A stretch of DNA of 6,111 nucleotides, from the NCBI GenBank assembly GCA_026983855.1, contig JALSTE010000813.1, positions 1 through 6,111 on the forward strand, written 5' to 3'. This document shows positions 1 to 5,850 of this stretch, piece by piece. Numbering within the stretch: position 1 is the first letter of the stretch; every line of letters begins with the position of its first letter. The DNA comes from Acidimicrobiia bacterium (GTDB lineage: Bacteria > Actinomycetota > Acidimicrobiia > Acidimicrobiales > Poriferisodalaceae). A program made the translations under genes and the position numbers. Below the pieces are notes generated by a model that was not told the origin of the DNA, did no database searches, and saw only the letters and a list, made by a program, of their open reading frames with translations.

Positions 1-1
1 G

Positions 2-169
2 GCCCGGGCCCTGGCCGATGAGGTGGCGGGCTACCCCGGGGATGCCGCGGCCCAGGCCAAGATCTCGGTCCGCCGGATGTTCAACCCGGGTCTGGACGCC
101 CGGTCCCACATAGCCGCCGCCCGGGAAGCCGCCCCCGGGCGACCAGGTTGGGTCCCGACCGCCGTGTAG
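2..169 (+). CDS. C-terminal fragment of an upstream gene, possibly crotonase-like
   Basis: This open frame enters from the left edge and stops at TAG 167-169, leaving the last 55 residues of a protein. Almost every codon ends in G or C, far more than expected by chance, so the frame is very probably real coding sequence. The fragment is Ala/Arg-rich and predicted helical. It starts with a helix of the type ALADEVAGYPGDAAAQAK and ends in a Pro/Gly-rich tail. The pattern of an LA-x-x-V/I-A helix followed by P-x-x-A-x-x-x-x-K is loosely reminiscent of the C-terminal helices of enoyl-CoA hydratase (crotonase) family enzymes. That is a weak resemblance and the family is not established. It has the same orientation as the transporter operon, but about 290 nt and a separate promoter lie between them, so a functional link is unlikely. 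Confidence 0.7.
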   Translation, partial: ARALADEVAGYPGDAAAQAKISVRRMFNPGLDARSHIAAAREAAPGRPGWVPTAV

Positions 170-230
170 GTTCGGGGGACTGTCCATGATGGATGAAGCT
201 GCAGTTGCCCTGATAATTGTGTAATCCGTA

Positions 231-259
231 TTGACGCCTGAATGGTGTAGGCGTAAGAT
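231..259 (+). promoter_or_regulatory. Sigma70-type promoter of the transporter operon
   Basis: TTGACG at 231-236 and TAAGAT at 254-259 are separated by exactly 17 bp. Each matches the housekeeping-sigma consensus (TTGACA / TATAAT) at five and four of six positions respectively. The local sequence is AT-rich compared with its surroundings. The predicted start would be near A266. It faces the five-gene operon, with no other gene in between. Confidence 0.65.
234..254 (+). promoter_or_regulatory. Inverted repeat (candidate operator) within the promoter
   Basis: ACGCCT (234-239) and AGGCGT (249-254) are perfect 6-bp inverted arms separated by 9 bp, with arm centres 15 bp apart. The left arm overlaps the end of the -35 hexamer and the right arm touches the first base of the -10, so a dimeric regulator bound here would directly affect RNA polymerase. 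No regulator gene is present in the window. Chance occurrence of a 6-bp repeat is possible. Confidence 0.35.
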
Positions 260-323
260 TAATTCATCGGGTGCGGCGGGTCGCTAGGTGAGAAAAGTCG
301 GTGATGATATTCACGGGGGAAAT

Positions 324-404
324 GTGGTGACTTTCGAGGTTCTTCGAGGTTCATCAAGATCACTAGTTAGACTTCTCTCATGGTGTGCTGGTGGGGCGGG
401 TTGA
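324..404 (+). CDS. Possible 26-residue leader ORF
   Basis: A short frame opens at GTG 324 or the adjacent GTG 327 and ends at TGA 402-404. A purine-rich GGGGGA (315-320) sits 6 nt before GTG 327, a plausible ribosome binding site. The peptide (about 26 residues, basic and hydrophobic in the middle) resembles nothing I recognise. It would be translated from the leader of the operon mRNA and ends 53 nt before the preferred start of the lipoprotein gene. It also overlaps the alternative ATG 380 in another frame. It may be a chance ORF and is listed only because of its position and apparent ribosome binding site. Confidence 0.2.
   Translation: MVTFEVLRGSSRSLVRLLSWCAGGAG
333..352 (+). repeat. Perfect tandem duplication of a 10-bp unit
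   Basis: TTCGAGGTTC occurs twice head to tail, at 333-342 and 343-352, with no mismatch. It lies in the leader downstream of the main promoter. It also lies 15 to 35 bp upstream of a second -10-like element (368-373). One turn of helix per unit would put two protein-binding sites on the same DNA face, but a simple slippage duplication is equally possible. Confidence 0.8.
368..379 (+). promoter_or_regulatory. Possible second -10 element before ATG 380
   Basis: TAGACT at 368-373 fits the actinobacterial TANNNT -10 pattern. It lies exactly 6 nt before ATG 380, the geometry of leaderless genes. No good -35 hexamer is present; the tandem 10-bp repeat occupies that region instead. If functional, it would allow an alternative leaderless start at 380, extending the lipoprotein by 26 residues at its N-terminus. 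Confidence 0.25.
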
Positions 405-447
405 AATCGTCGACGACCATGCCGGTCGGCTGGGGCCGACCGAGATT

Positions 448-453
448 GGGAGG
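448..453 (+). promoter_or_regulatory. Ribosome binding site deciding the lipoprotein start
   Basis: GGGAGG, within the longer purine run GGGAGGGG (448-455), lies 4 nt upstream of ATG 458. The upstream in-frame ATG codons at 380 and 419 have no comparable purine-rich sequence, which favours 458. Confidence 0.6.
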
Positions 454-457
454 GGCC

Positions 458-1573
458 ATGTCCGGGGGGCCGGCACCCGCTGGGCGGGCGGTCCCCCGCC
501 TGCTGGCCGGCAGGGCGGGGTCCGTCAGTGCCTCGGTCTTCGGGCTGGTGGCTCTGGTACTGGTGTTGACTTCCTGCAGTCCGGGAGGATCACCGGGAGA
601 CGGACAGAACGTGTCGACGGATTCAGTGGTCCACCAGGGGAGTTCCAGGGTGCAGGCCCCGACCCCTGCCGGTTCTCCCGGTGGTCGAGGCGACGGGGAG
701 AGCATCGATTCCGCCGGGCTCATCCCCTCCGACGGATCCGCGGGGGAGGTGGCCCCGGTGGATCCCTTCCTGGAGGCCGAAAGGTTGGAGCGGGCTCTGC
801 GTCGGGAGATCAACGCCCGCCGCGCTGACTGCGTAGCGGCCCAGGGCTTTGACATGGATAGAGTCGCTCAGGATCTCTATCAGGAGGGAGGCACCACCGC
901 TGAACAACGCGGGGTGGTCAGCATCAATCCCGCTGAACTGGGGCCCAACTCCCCCCAGGAGGCCCGCGAGTTTGGCCTGCTGGGGATCGACACCCGGTTC
1001 GGGACCACTCAGGCTGGGCAGATCCGTAGCCGTGATCCGGCCTTCGCCGAGGCCATGGAACAGTGCCGTCTCGAAGCTGAATCCGAGGTGGGCACGGACC
1101 TTGGTCCCCTTCTTGAGACCTCACTTCAGTTGCGAAATGAGGCTCGCCAGGCCTTTCTTACCGCGGTTGATGGTTCTCTCCGTCCTCTCGTGGCGGAGCG
1201 AATGGCCTGCTTGGCTGACAAGACTGGTATCGACGTAGACAAGTTGATGGGACTGTCCTCGTGGTCTGAGGTGATGGAATTTCTGGGGATCCCGCCCGGA
1301 CAGTATTCGAATGACGGTTCAGGAGAGGAGGTCCAAAGAGAGCCGAATCCTGGCGAGAGTTTTGTTATTGATCTACCAGTAGAGATCTATCACCCTTCTG
1401 AACCAGAAGTTGAACTGGCCCTCAAGTATGTTGAGTGTGGGGATAAGGTTGACTTTGTGACTCGCCTCCTCGATCTTCAGAAAGAGGCGCGAAGTGAGAT
1501 CCTGTCCGAATATGGAAATCAACTCGACGAGGTAACTTCTCGTATGAAATCCTATATTGAATCCACTTCGTGA
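458..1573 (+). CDS. Secreted lipoprotein with duplicated two-cysteine module
   Basis: This 371-residue protein belongs to no family I recognise. The start at ATG 458 is preferred because GGGAGG (448-453) precedes it; in-frame ATG 380 and 419 lack one and would give an oversized signal region. Residues 1-39 form a lipoprotein signal peptide: arginines at 10, 14 and 19, a hydrophobic stretch about 27-37, and lipobox L-T-S-C40. A Gly/Ser/Pro-rich tether follows to about residue 105. The mature domain is mostly helical and has four cysteines (C125, C203, C251, C327). C125 and C251 share the pattern A-C-[VL]-A-x-x-x-G-[FI]-D-[MV]-D, and C203 and C327 share [DE]P-x(8)-C, so the domain looks internally duplicated. 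It is a clear paralogue of the next gene's product. As the first gene of an efflux-type operon it is probably an extracytoplasmic partner of the transporter, but its function is unknown. Confidence 0.85.
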   Translation: MSGGPAPAGRAVPRLLAGRAGSVSASVFGLVALVLVLTSCSPGGSPGDGQNVSTDSVVHQGSSRVQAPTPAGSPGGRGDGESIDSAGLIPSDGSAGEVAPVDPFLEAERLERALRREINARRADCVAAQGFDMDRVAQDLYQEGGTTAEQRGVVSINPAELGPNSPQEAREFGLLGIDTRFGTTQAGQIRSRDPAFAEAMEQCRLEAESEVGTDLGPLLETSLQLRNEARQAFLTAVDGSLRPLVAERMACLADKTGIDVDKLMGLSSWSEVMEFLGIPPGQYSNDGSGEEVQREPNPGESFVIDLPVEIYHPSEPEVELALKYVECGDKVDFVTRLLDLQKEARSEILSEYGNQLDEVTSRMKSYIESTS

Positions 1574-1583
1574 GCTGAAATCG

Positions 1584-2651
1584 ATGTTGATGGGTCGAGG
1601 CAAGGCGGCGAAGCTATTCTTGGGCCTTGTCGTAACCGCCAGCATAGGGGTGGCTATTCTCTATGGTGAACTCCGGGAATACGGAGGTGACCCCAGTGGC
1701 GAGATCGCTAATGGGAACGGTATTGCCCAGGATGCAGCAGATGGTGTCCAGCCGGGTGACGAAAAGGTCGAGGTAACGGTTGACCGCCAGATCGCGGCGG
1801 AGGCCCCAGAGGACCCGATCCCTTTGCTGGCCGGGTACTACGATGCCCTCCTGGAACATGAGAAATCGTGTTTCGCCAACCACGGGTTCCCCCAGTGGAG
1901 GAGTATGGCTCTGTCCAGCTTCTGGGATCTGCCGCGGTTGACCACTTGGGGAGTGGGACCGACGAACCCGCGGGAGGCTCGTCGGTTGGGAATGCTGGGA
2001 GTCGATCTGGAGTCATATCCCTCCCACATGGTCGTGATTTCGGGCGGTGGGGAAGATCCCGAGTACGATCGGGTCTTCGAGCTGTGCACTGCGGTTCGAA
2101 GCCGCCAGGCCGATGGGGTTGAGGAGCTGGAGGCGAGGATGGACGTCCTCGAGCAGGAGACTGCTGCCAGGGTGAGGACGGTCTTGGCCGACCGGGTGAA
2201 TAGTCTCGTTGCGTGTGCCCTCTCCGAATACGGACAACCCGGGCAGACGAGATCGTTCCTGGAGCTCATGACAAGTGGTCGGGGCCCGCATCTCTACCCC
2301 GGGCTACCGGAGGCACTCAAATCGGTGGGTATCGAGCCCGAGCTAAATGCCCTGGGCTATCGGTGGCCATGGCCGGTGGGCAACTTCACCCCGGAGGGCC
2401 CGGTCGTGGCCCGAGAACTCAAGACGATGTTTCCCAAGCCCAGCGATGAGGAGGTGGAATTGGCTCTGGCCTGGTCCCGCTGCCGTGAAACGAGTCTGCC
2501 GCAGCCCGTGCTGGAGAGGATCCTCCGGGAGAACTGGCAGGAGGAGTTGTCCCGGAACTGGGACCAATTGGCGCCGATGGTGGCCGAACTGAGAGCTGCT
2601 GTGGCGGAGATTCCCTCGACGCGGGCCCAGGGGAACGGTCAGAATCCTTGA
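1584..2651 (+). CDS. Membrane-anchored or secreted paralogue of the lipoprotein
   Basis: This is a 355-residue protein of unknown function, starting at ATG 1584. TTG 1557, overlapping the previous gene by 17 nt, and ATG 1590 are alternatives; none has a strong ribosome binding site. Basic residues (R5, K7, K10) precede a hydrophobic segment at about 11-27 without a lipobox or obvious cleavage site, so an N-terminal membrane anchor facing outward is likely. A charged, Gly/Asp-rich linker runs to about residue 75. The globular part has four cysteines (C96, C168, C211, C300) spaced like those of the preceding lipoprotein. Shared motifs include GP-[NT]-x-P-x-EAR-x-x-G-[LM]-LG-[IV]-D before Cys 2 and EVELAL before Cys 4. 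The two genes are therefore diverged tandem duplicates. A 10-nt gap upstream and a TTGA overlap downstream place it inside the transporter operon. One paralogue is lipidated and the other anchored by a helix. Confidence 0.82.
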   Translation: MLMGRGKAAKLFLGLVVTASIGVAILYGELREYGGDPSGEIANGNGIAQDAADGVQPGDEKVEVTVDRQIAAEAPEDPIPLLAGYYDALLEHEKSCFANHGFPQWRSMALSSFWDLPRLTTWGVGPTNPREARRLGMLGVDLESYPSHMVVISGGGEDPEYDRVFELCTAVRSRQADGVEELEARMDVLEQETAARVRTVLADRVNSLVACALSEYGQPGQTRSFLELMTSGRGPHLYPGLPEALKSVGIEPELNALGYRWPWPVGNFTPEGPVVARELKTMFPKPSDEEVELALAWSRCRETSLPQPVLERILRENWQEELSRNWDQLAPMVAELRAAVAEIPSTRAQGNGQNP

Positions 2652-3982
2652 GCGTTCGTGGTTTCACCAACTCAGTCGGTGTGCTCCTGCTGGGTGCTCT
2701 CATCGCATTCGCGTTATTGCGGTCGGGGGAGTTGCCGACAACCACGGGCTCGGTCTCTGACCTGCCCGTGATCGCAACCGCTCCCGTCGAGAGGCGATCC
2801 CTGTCGGCGAAGGTTGTGATGAGGGTGCAGCCGGTGGTTGAGATCCGAGAGGTCACGCTCCCCGACGGCCTCGGTGGAGTGGTGACCGACCTGGAGTTGC
2901 GACCCGGGTCCGAGGTGGGCAACGGCCATCACCTGTTCTCCCTGGACGGAAGACCCGTTTTCGCGGTCGAGGCCCGGTTTCCCTTTTACCGTGAGATCCA
3001 CTACCGGGATCGGGGAGATGACGTCACCCAACTCCAGCAGATTCTCGTCGCCGACGGTGAGAGTCTTGAGGTGGATGGCGTGTTCGGCCCGGCCACCCAG
3101 AGGGCGTTGGAGGGCTACTATCGCCGTCGGGGTTTCGAGGTCCCGCGGGGTGAGGGCGGTGGCCCCGAGGAACTGCGGGTGCTGCGATCCGAAATCGCGG
3201 CGGCGGAGGCCGCTTTGGAGACCAGTCGGTCGACTCTCGACGCCCTGAGGGCGGAACAACCGGCTGACACCGCATCCATCGCCCGAGCCGAGGCCGACCT
3301 CAGGGGGGCCGAGATGGCCGCGGCAGAGGCGCGGACACGCCTGGCCGAGTCCCTACTGAAGAGTGGAGCCATTCTCAGGCCGGGGGAGTTCTGGGTGAGG
3401 CTCGGCTGGAACGACAGACCGGCGAAGGTGGTGGTAAAGGTAGGAGACAGGGTGACGCCGGGAACGGTTCTATGGGAAACCGGAAACGGCGTCAGCAGAT
3501 TCAAGGCCATGGTCGATCGGGGCACGTTTGAACTACTGATGACGGGGGACCGGGCGACCATCGAGGATCTTCCCGGGGTCGGTGAGCTCGAGGCGATCGT
3601 GGAGGATCCGGTCCGGGCTGTCGCCGACGGAAATGGCACCGACTCTGATCTGGTACCGGTGATGCTTCAGGCCCGGCAGACGGTGGATCTGGAACTGGAG
3701 GCCGGGCGCACCTATCGGGCGGTGGTGAAGGCGGAGAGCACCTCCGGCGAGGTACTGGTGGTTCCACTGGCGGCCCTTACCGACGGTCGGGAGTCGGAGG
3801 TGGCGGTGACGGTGGTCGGACCCGATGATCGTCGGGGTGAGCGGAGCCGGTTGGTGGACGTGACCACCGGTGTCTCGGCCGGTGGATTCGTGGAGGTCGC
3901 CCCCCTGGTGGACGGGGACCTGATTCCCGGTGATCTCGTGGTGGTGGGCCTGTTCGGGGGAGGCCCGGGAGAGGGCGGGTGA
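2648..3982 (+). CDS. Peptidoglycan-binding periplasmic adaptor of a MacB-type ABC exporter
   Basis: This 444-residue, MacA/HlyD-like membrane fusion protein is probably the adaptor for the ATPase and permease encoded next. Visible parts in order: a single N-terminal membrane segment (about 10-25); a beta-rich region with one lipoyl-like half (about 71-110, including LRPGSEVGNGHHLFSLDGRP); a PG_binding_1 domain (about 120-162, with the DVTQLQ and VDGVFGPATQRAL signatures); an Ala/Glu-rich coiled coil (about 173-238); the second lipoyl-like half (about 256-282, VKVGDRVTPGTVLWETG); and a beta-rich C-terminal region (about 355-435) of the type seen in efflux adaptors. Gram-positive bacteria lack a TolC partner, so the peptidoglycan-binding domain likely docks the assembly to the wall. 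The start is TTG 2648, overlapping the previous stop as TTGA, with AGGGGA (2629-2634) 13 nt upstream; GTG 2681 is less likely because it removes the basic residue before the helix. Confidence 0.9.
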   Translation: MSVRGFTNSVGVLLLGALIAFALLRSGELPTTTGSVSDLPVIATAPVERRSLSAKVVMRVQPVVEIREVTLPDGLGGVVTDLELRPGSEVGNGHHLFSLDGRPVFAVEARFPFYREIHYRDRGDDVTQLQQILVADGESLEVDGVFGPATQRALEGYYRRRGFEVPRGEGGGPEELRVLRSEIAAAEAALETSRSTLDALRAEQPADTASIARAEADLRGAEMAAAEARTRLAESLLKSGAILRPGEFWVRLGWNDRPAKVVVKVGDRVTPGTVLWETGNGVSRFKAMVDRGTFELLMTGDRATIEDLPGVGELEAIVEDPVRAVADGNGTDSDLVPVMLQARQTVDLELEAGRTYRAVVKAESTSGEVLVVPLAALTDGRESEVAVTVVGPDDRRGERSRLVDVTTGVSAGGFVEVAPLVDGDLIPGDLVVVGLFGGGPGEGG

Positions 3983-4653
3983 GTCGGGCAACCCCGGTTC
4001 TGCGGCTGCGAGACGTTGGCAGGGAGTTCGACGGCCCGGTTCCGGTTCGGGCGGTGGCCGGAGTCACTGTGGACATCGCCCCCGGCGAGTTTGTGTCGGT
4101 GGTGGGCCGCTCCGGTTCGGGAAAGACCACTCTTCTCTCGATCATGGGGCTCCTGGATTCACCCGACTCCGGGGTCCTCGAGTTCGAGGGACGGCTGGTG
4201 TCAACCCTGTCCGAGGCGGAGCGGTCCCTCATTCGTAGGGAACGAATCGGGTTCGTGTTCCAGCGGTTTCACCTCGTGCCCCACCGGACGGTGGAACAGA
4301 ACCTTGGCCTGGCTCTGCTGTACACCCCTCATCGGGTCCGGGAGCGCAAACGCCGAGTTGATGAGGCGATCGAGGCCCTGGGTCTCGAATCCCGCCGGCG
4401 GACCGACGTGAGTCTGCTCTCTGGCGGAGAGCAGCAACGCGTGGCCATGGGGCGGGCCCTGGTGGGTGATGTCGGGTTGCTGCTCTGCGATGAGCCCACG
4501 GGAAACCTGGACAGTGCCACCGGACGCACGGTCATGGAGACACTCCGGTCCCTCAACTCCCGAGGTGTCACCGTGGTGGTGGTGACCCACGATCCGGTGG
4601 TGGCGGAGTTCGCCCAGAGGCAACTCACCATGAAGGACGGGAGGCTGGTCTGA
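3979..4653 (+). CDS. MacB/LolD-type ABC transporter ATP-binding protein
   Basis: This 224-residue cytoplasmic ATPase is complete and of normal length for the family. All expected motifs are present: Walker A GRSGSGKTT (43-51), Q-loop Q95 in FQRFHLVP, ABC signature LSGGEQQR (147-154), Walker B LLLCDEP with catalytic E172, the D-loop around NLDSATG (176-182) and switch histidine H204 in VVTHD. The FQ-x-F-x-L-x-P and DEPTGNLDS patterns are typical of the MacB/LolD/FtsE group that pairs with FtsX-fold permeases. Walker B has Cys170 where Ala is common, which should be harmless. The start is GTG 3979, overlapping the adaptor stop as GTGA, with GGAGAGG (3968-3974) 4 nt upstream, indicating translational coupling. 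It should dimerise on two copies of the permease encoded next and power export or mechanotransmission rather than uptake. Confidence 0.96.
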   Translation: MSRATPVLRLRDVGREFDGPVPVRAVAGVTVDIAPGEFVSVVGRSGSGKTTLLSIMGLLDSPDSGVLEFEGRLVSTLSEAERSLIRRERIGFVFQRFHLVPHRTVEQNLGLALLYTPHRVRERKRRVDEAIEALGLESRRRTDVSLLSGGEQQRVAMGRALVGDVGLLLCDEPTGNLDSATGRTVMETLRSLNSRGVTVVVVTHDPVVAEFAQRQLTMKDGRLV

Positions 4654-5814
4654 GTGGCTGGACGCAGACCTCTGAGAATAATCCTGGACCTTATGGGGGA
4701 GGCGGCCTCGGCCACCGACTCCAACCGTCTGGCCTCGTTGGTACTGACCATGGGCATGGCCCTTGGTGCGGCGGTGTTCGTGGGTGTCACCAGCATCTCC
4801 ACCACACTGTCGAGCCAGGTATCGGATCTGTTCGACGAGCGGCTGGCGACCACAATCACCGCCGAGAGCAGGACCTCGGAGCCTTGGATCACCGAGAGCG
4901 GGCTGGAGTCCGTGAGGCGGCTCGTCGGAGTTGATGCGGTGGGAATTCTGGGGAATCGGGTGGAGACCACGGTCGGAGTCAGACACACTACCGCCACCCG
5001 ATTCGCCGGAGCCCGGCTGGCCTCCCCCGAGGCTCTGAGGGTTATCGAGCCCCACATGGTGGCTGGTGTCGCCTACCGTCGGGCCCACGAACTGGTGGGG
5101 GTCCCCGTGGCCCTCATTCCCTCCTCCCTGATCGAGACGGTGGGTCTGTCGGGTATCGGGCAGCAGATAGTGGTGGGGGAGGGACGGTACCGGGTCGTGG
5201 GTGTTTTCGACGGGCTCGAGCGTCGGTTGGACGCGGCCGGGGACATTCTCGTCATCGGAGGGGCGGGATCGGCCGCCAGGACGCCGGAGGCGGTGGTGAT
5301 CAAGGTCGCACCTGGCTGGGGGACGCGGGTGGCTCCGGTTGTGGCGGTGGCCCTGAGGCCTGACGATCCTGGGCAGGTTGTGGTATCCAGCCCGTTGGAT
5401 CCCGAGGACTTTCGACTGTCGGTGGAGGAGTCGGTGCGCGCAACCGGTTTGGCGGTGTCGATCGTGGCGATGGTGGTCAGTGGCCTGATGCTGGCGGTGG
5501 TCACCGCATCAGGGGTTGTGTCCCGGTACTCCGAGATAGGGATGAGGCGGGCCCTGGGAACGCCTCGTACGGCCATAGCCTTGGAGTTGATGATTCACAG
5601 TGTGCTGGTGGGGCTCAGGGGTGCCTTGATCGGGGTGTCGGTGGGGGTGGTGGGCGTGACACTTTGGGCCGAGAGAAACGGCCATCGCGCCATGTTCGAT
5701 TTGGCGGGACTCGGGAAGGTGTGGTTGGTGTCGATTCTGGTGGGGTTGGTGGCCGGGTTGGTCCCAGCGGTGGTGGCCCTTCGCGTTCCACCGGTGACGG
5801 CGCTCAGATCGTGA
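4654..5814 (+). CDS. MacB/FtsX-type ABC transporter permease
   Basis: This 386-residue integral membrane protein is the transmembrane partner of the ATPase. Its topology is MacB-like: one N-terminal helix (about 27-47), a large extracytoplasmic domain (about 50-260, MacB_PCD type), then three C-terminal helices (about 264-286, 313-336 and 355-376). The family signature appears in the loop after helix 2 (VVSRYSEIGMRRALGTPR, 288-305) and at the end (P371 to VTALRS), matching the usual 'P-x-x-ALR' terminus. Only one permease gene is present, so a homodimer is expected. GTG 4654 directly abuts the ATPase stop codon (TGA 4651-4653), and GGGAGG (4639-4644) lies 9 nt upstream, so translation is coupled. 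Family members use ATP-driven conformational change transmitted to an extracytoplasmic adaptor. The substrate cannot be inferred from this sequence. Confidence 0.94.
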   Translation: MAGRRPLRIILDLMGEAASATDSNRLASLVLTMGMALGAAVFVGVTSISTTLSSQVSDLFDERLATTITAESRTSEPWITESGLESVRRLVGVDAVGILGNRVETTVGVRHTTATRFAGARLASPEALRVIEPHMVAGVAYRRAHELVGVPVALIPSSLIETVGLSGIGQQIVVGEGRYRVVGVFDGLERRLDAAGDILVIGGAGSAARTPEAVVIKVAPGWGTRVAPVVAVALRPDDPGQVVVSSPLDPEDFRLSVEESVRATGLAVSIVAMVVSGLMLAVVTASGVVSRYSEIGMRRALGTPRTAIALELMIHSVLVGLRGALIGVSVGVVGVTLWAERNGHRAMFDLAGLGKVWLVSILVGLVAGLVPAVVALRVPPVTALRS

Positions 5815-5837
5815 TCCCACCGGGGAGACTGTGCCGC

Positions 5838-5850
5838 TAGCCTGCCATCC
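5838..5850 (+). promoter_or_regulatory. Possible leaderless promoter of the small membrane protein gene
   Basis: TAGCCT (5838-5843) fits the TANNNT -10 pattern and lies 7 nt before ATG 5851, so transcription would start at or one base before the start codon. No ribosome binding site lies close to this ATG; the nearest purine run (GGGGAGA, 5822-5828) is over 20 nt away. No -35 match is apparent. Confidence 0.4.

Larger units (their letters stand above)
170..457 (+). other. Intergenic region / 5' leader of the transporter operon
   Basis: This stretch of 288 bases has no convincing full gene. It holds a sigma70-like promoter at 231-259 with an inverted repeat overlapping it, a tandem 10-bp repeat at 333-352, a second possible -10 element at 368-373 and a possible short leader ORF at 324-404. 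I see no clear intrinsic terminator (stem followed by a T run) for the upstream gene. If transcription starts near 266, the first operon gene has an untranslated leader of about 190 nt, long for a bacterial mRNA. Confidence 0.6.

Noticed and set aside
183..193. 11-base palindrome TCCAT-G-ATGGA after the upstream gene
   Set aside because: A one-base loop and no following T run rule out an intrinsic terminator. Five-base arms are too short to call an operator.
380..457. N-terminal extension of the lipoprotein to ATG 380
   Set aside because: It would place 65 residues before the lipobox cysteine, has no ribosome binding site, and ATG 458 has a good one. Kept only as an alternative because of the TAGACT element.
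4201..5088. 295-codon open frame on the minus strand
   Set aside because: It lies opposite the ATPase and permease genes, which show complete family motifs. The product is His/Gln/Gly-rich low-complexity sequence with no recognisable domain, typical of a high-GC antisense shadow.
5590..5770. GGTGG-rich repetitive-looking stretch
   Set aside because: Explained by Val/Gly/Leu codons of the last membrane helices of the permease; there is no exact repeat unit.
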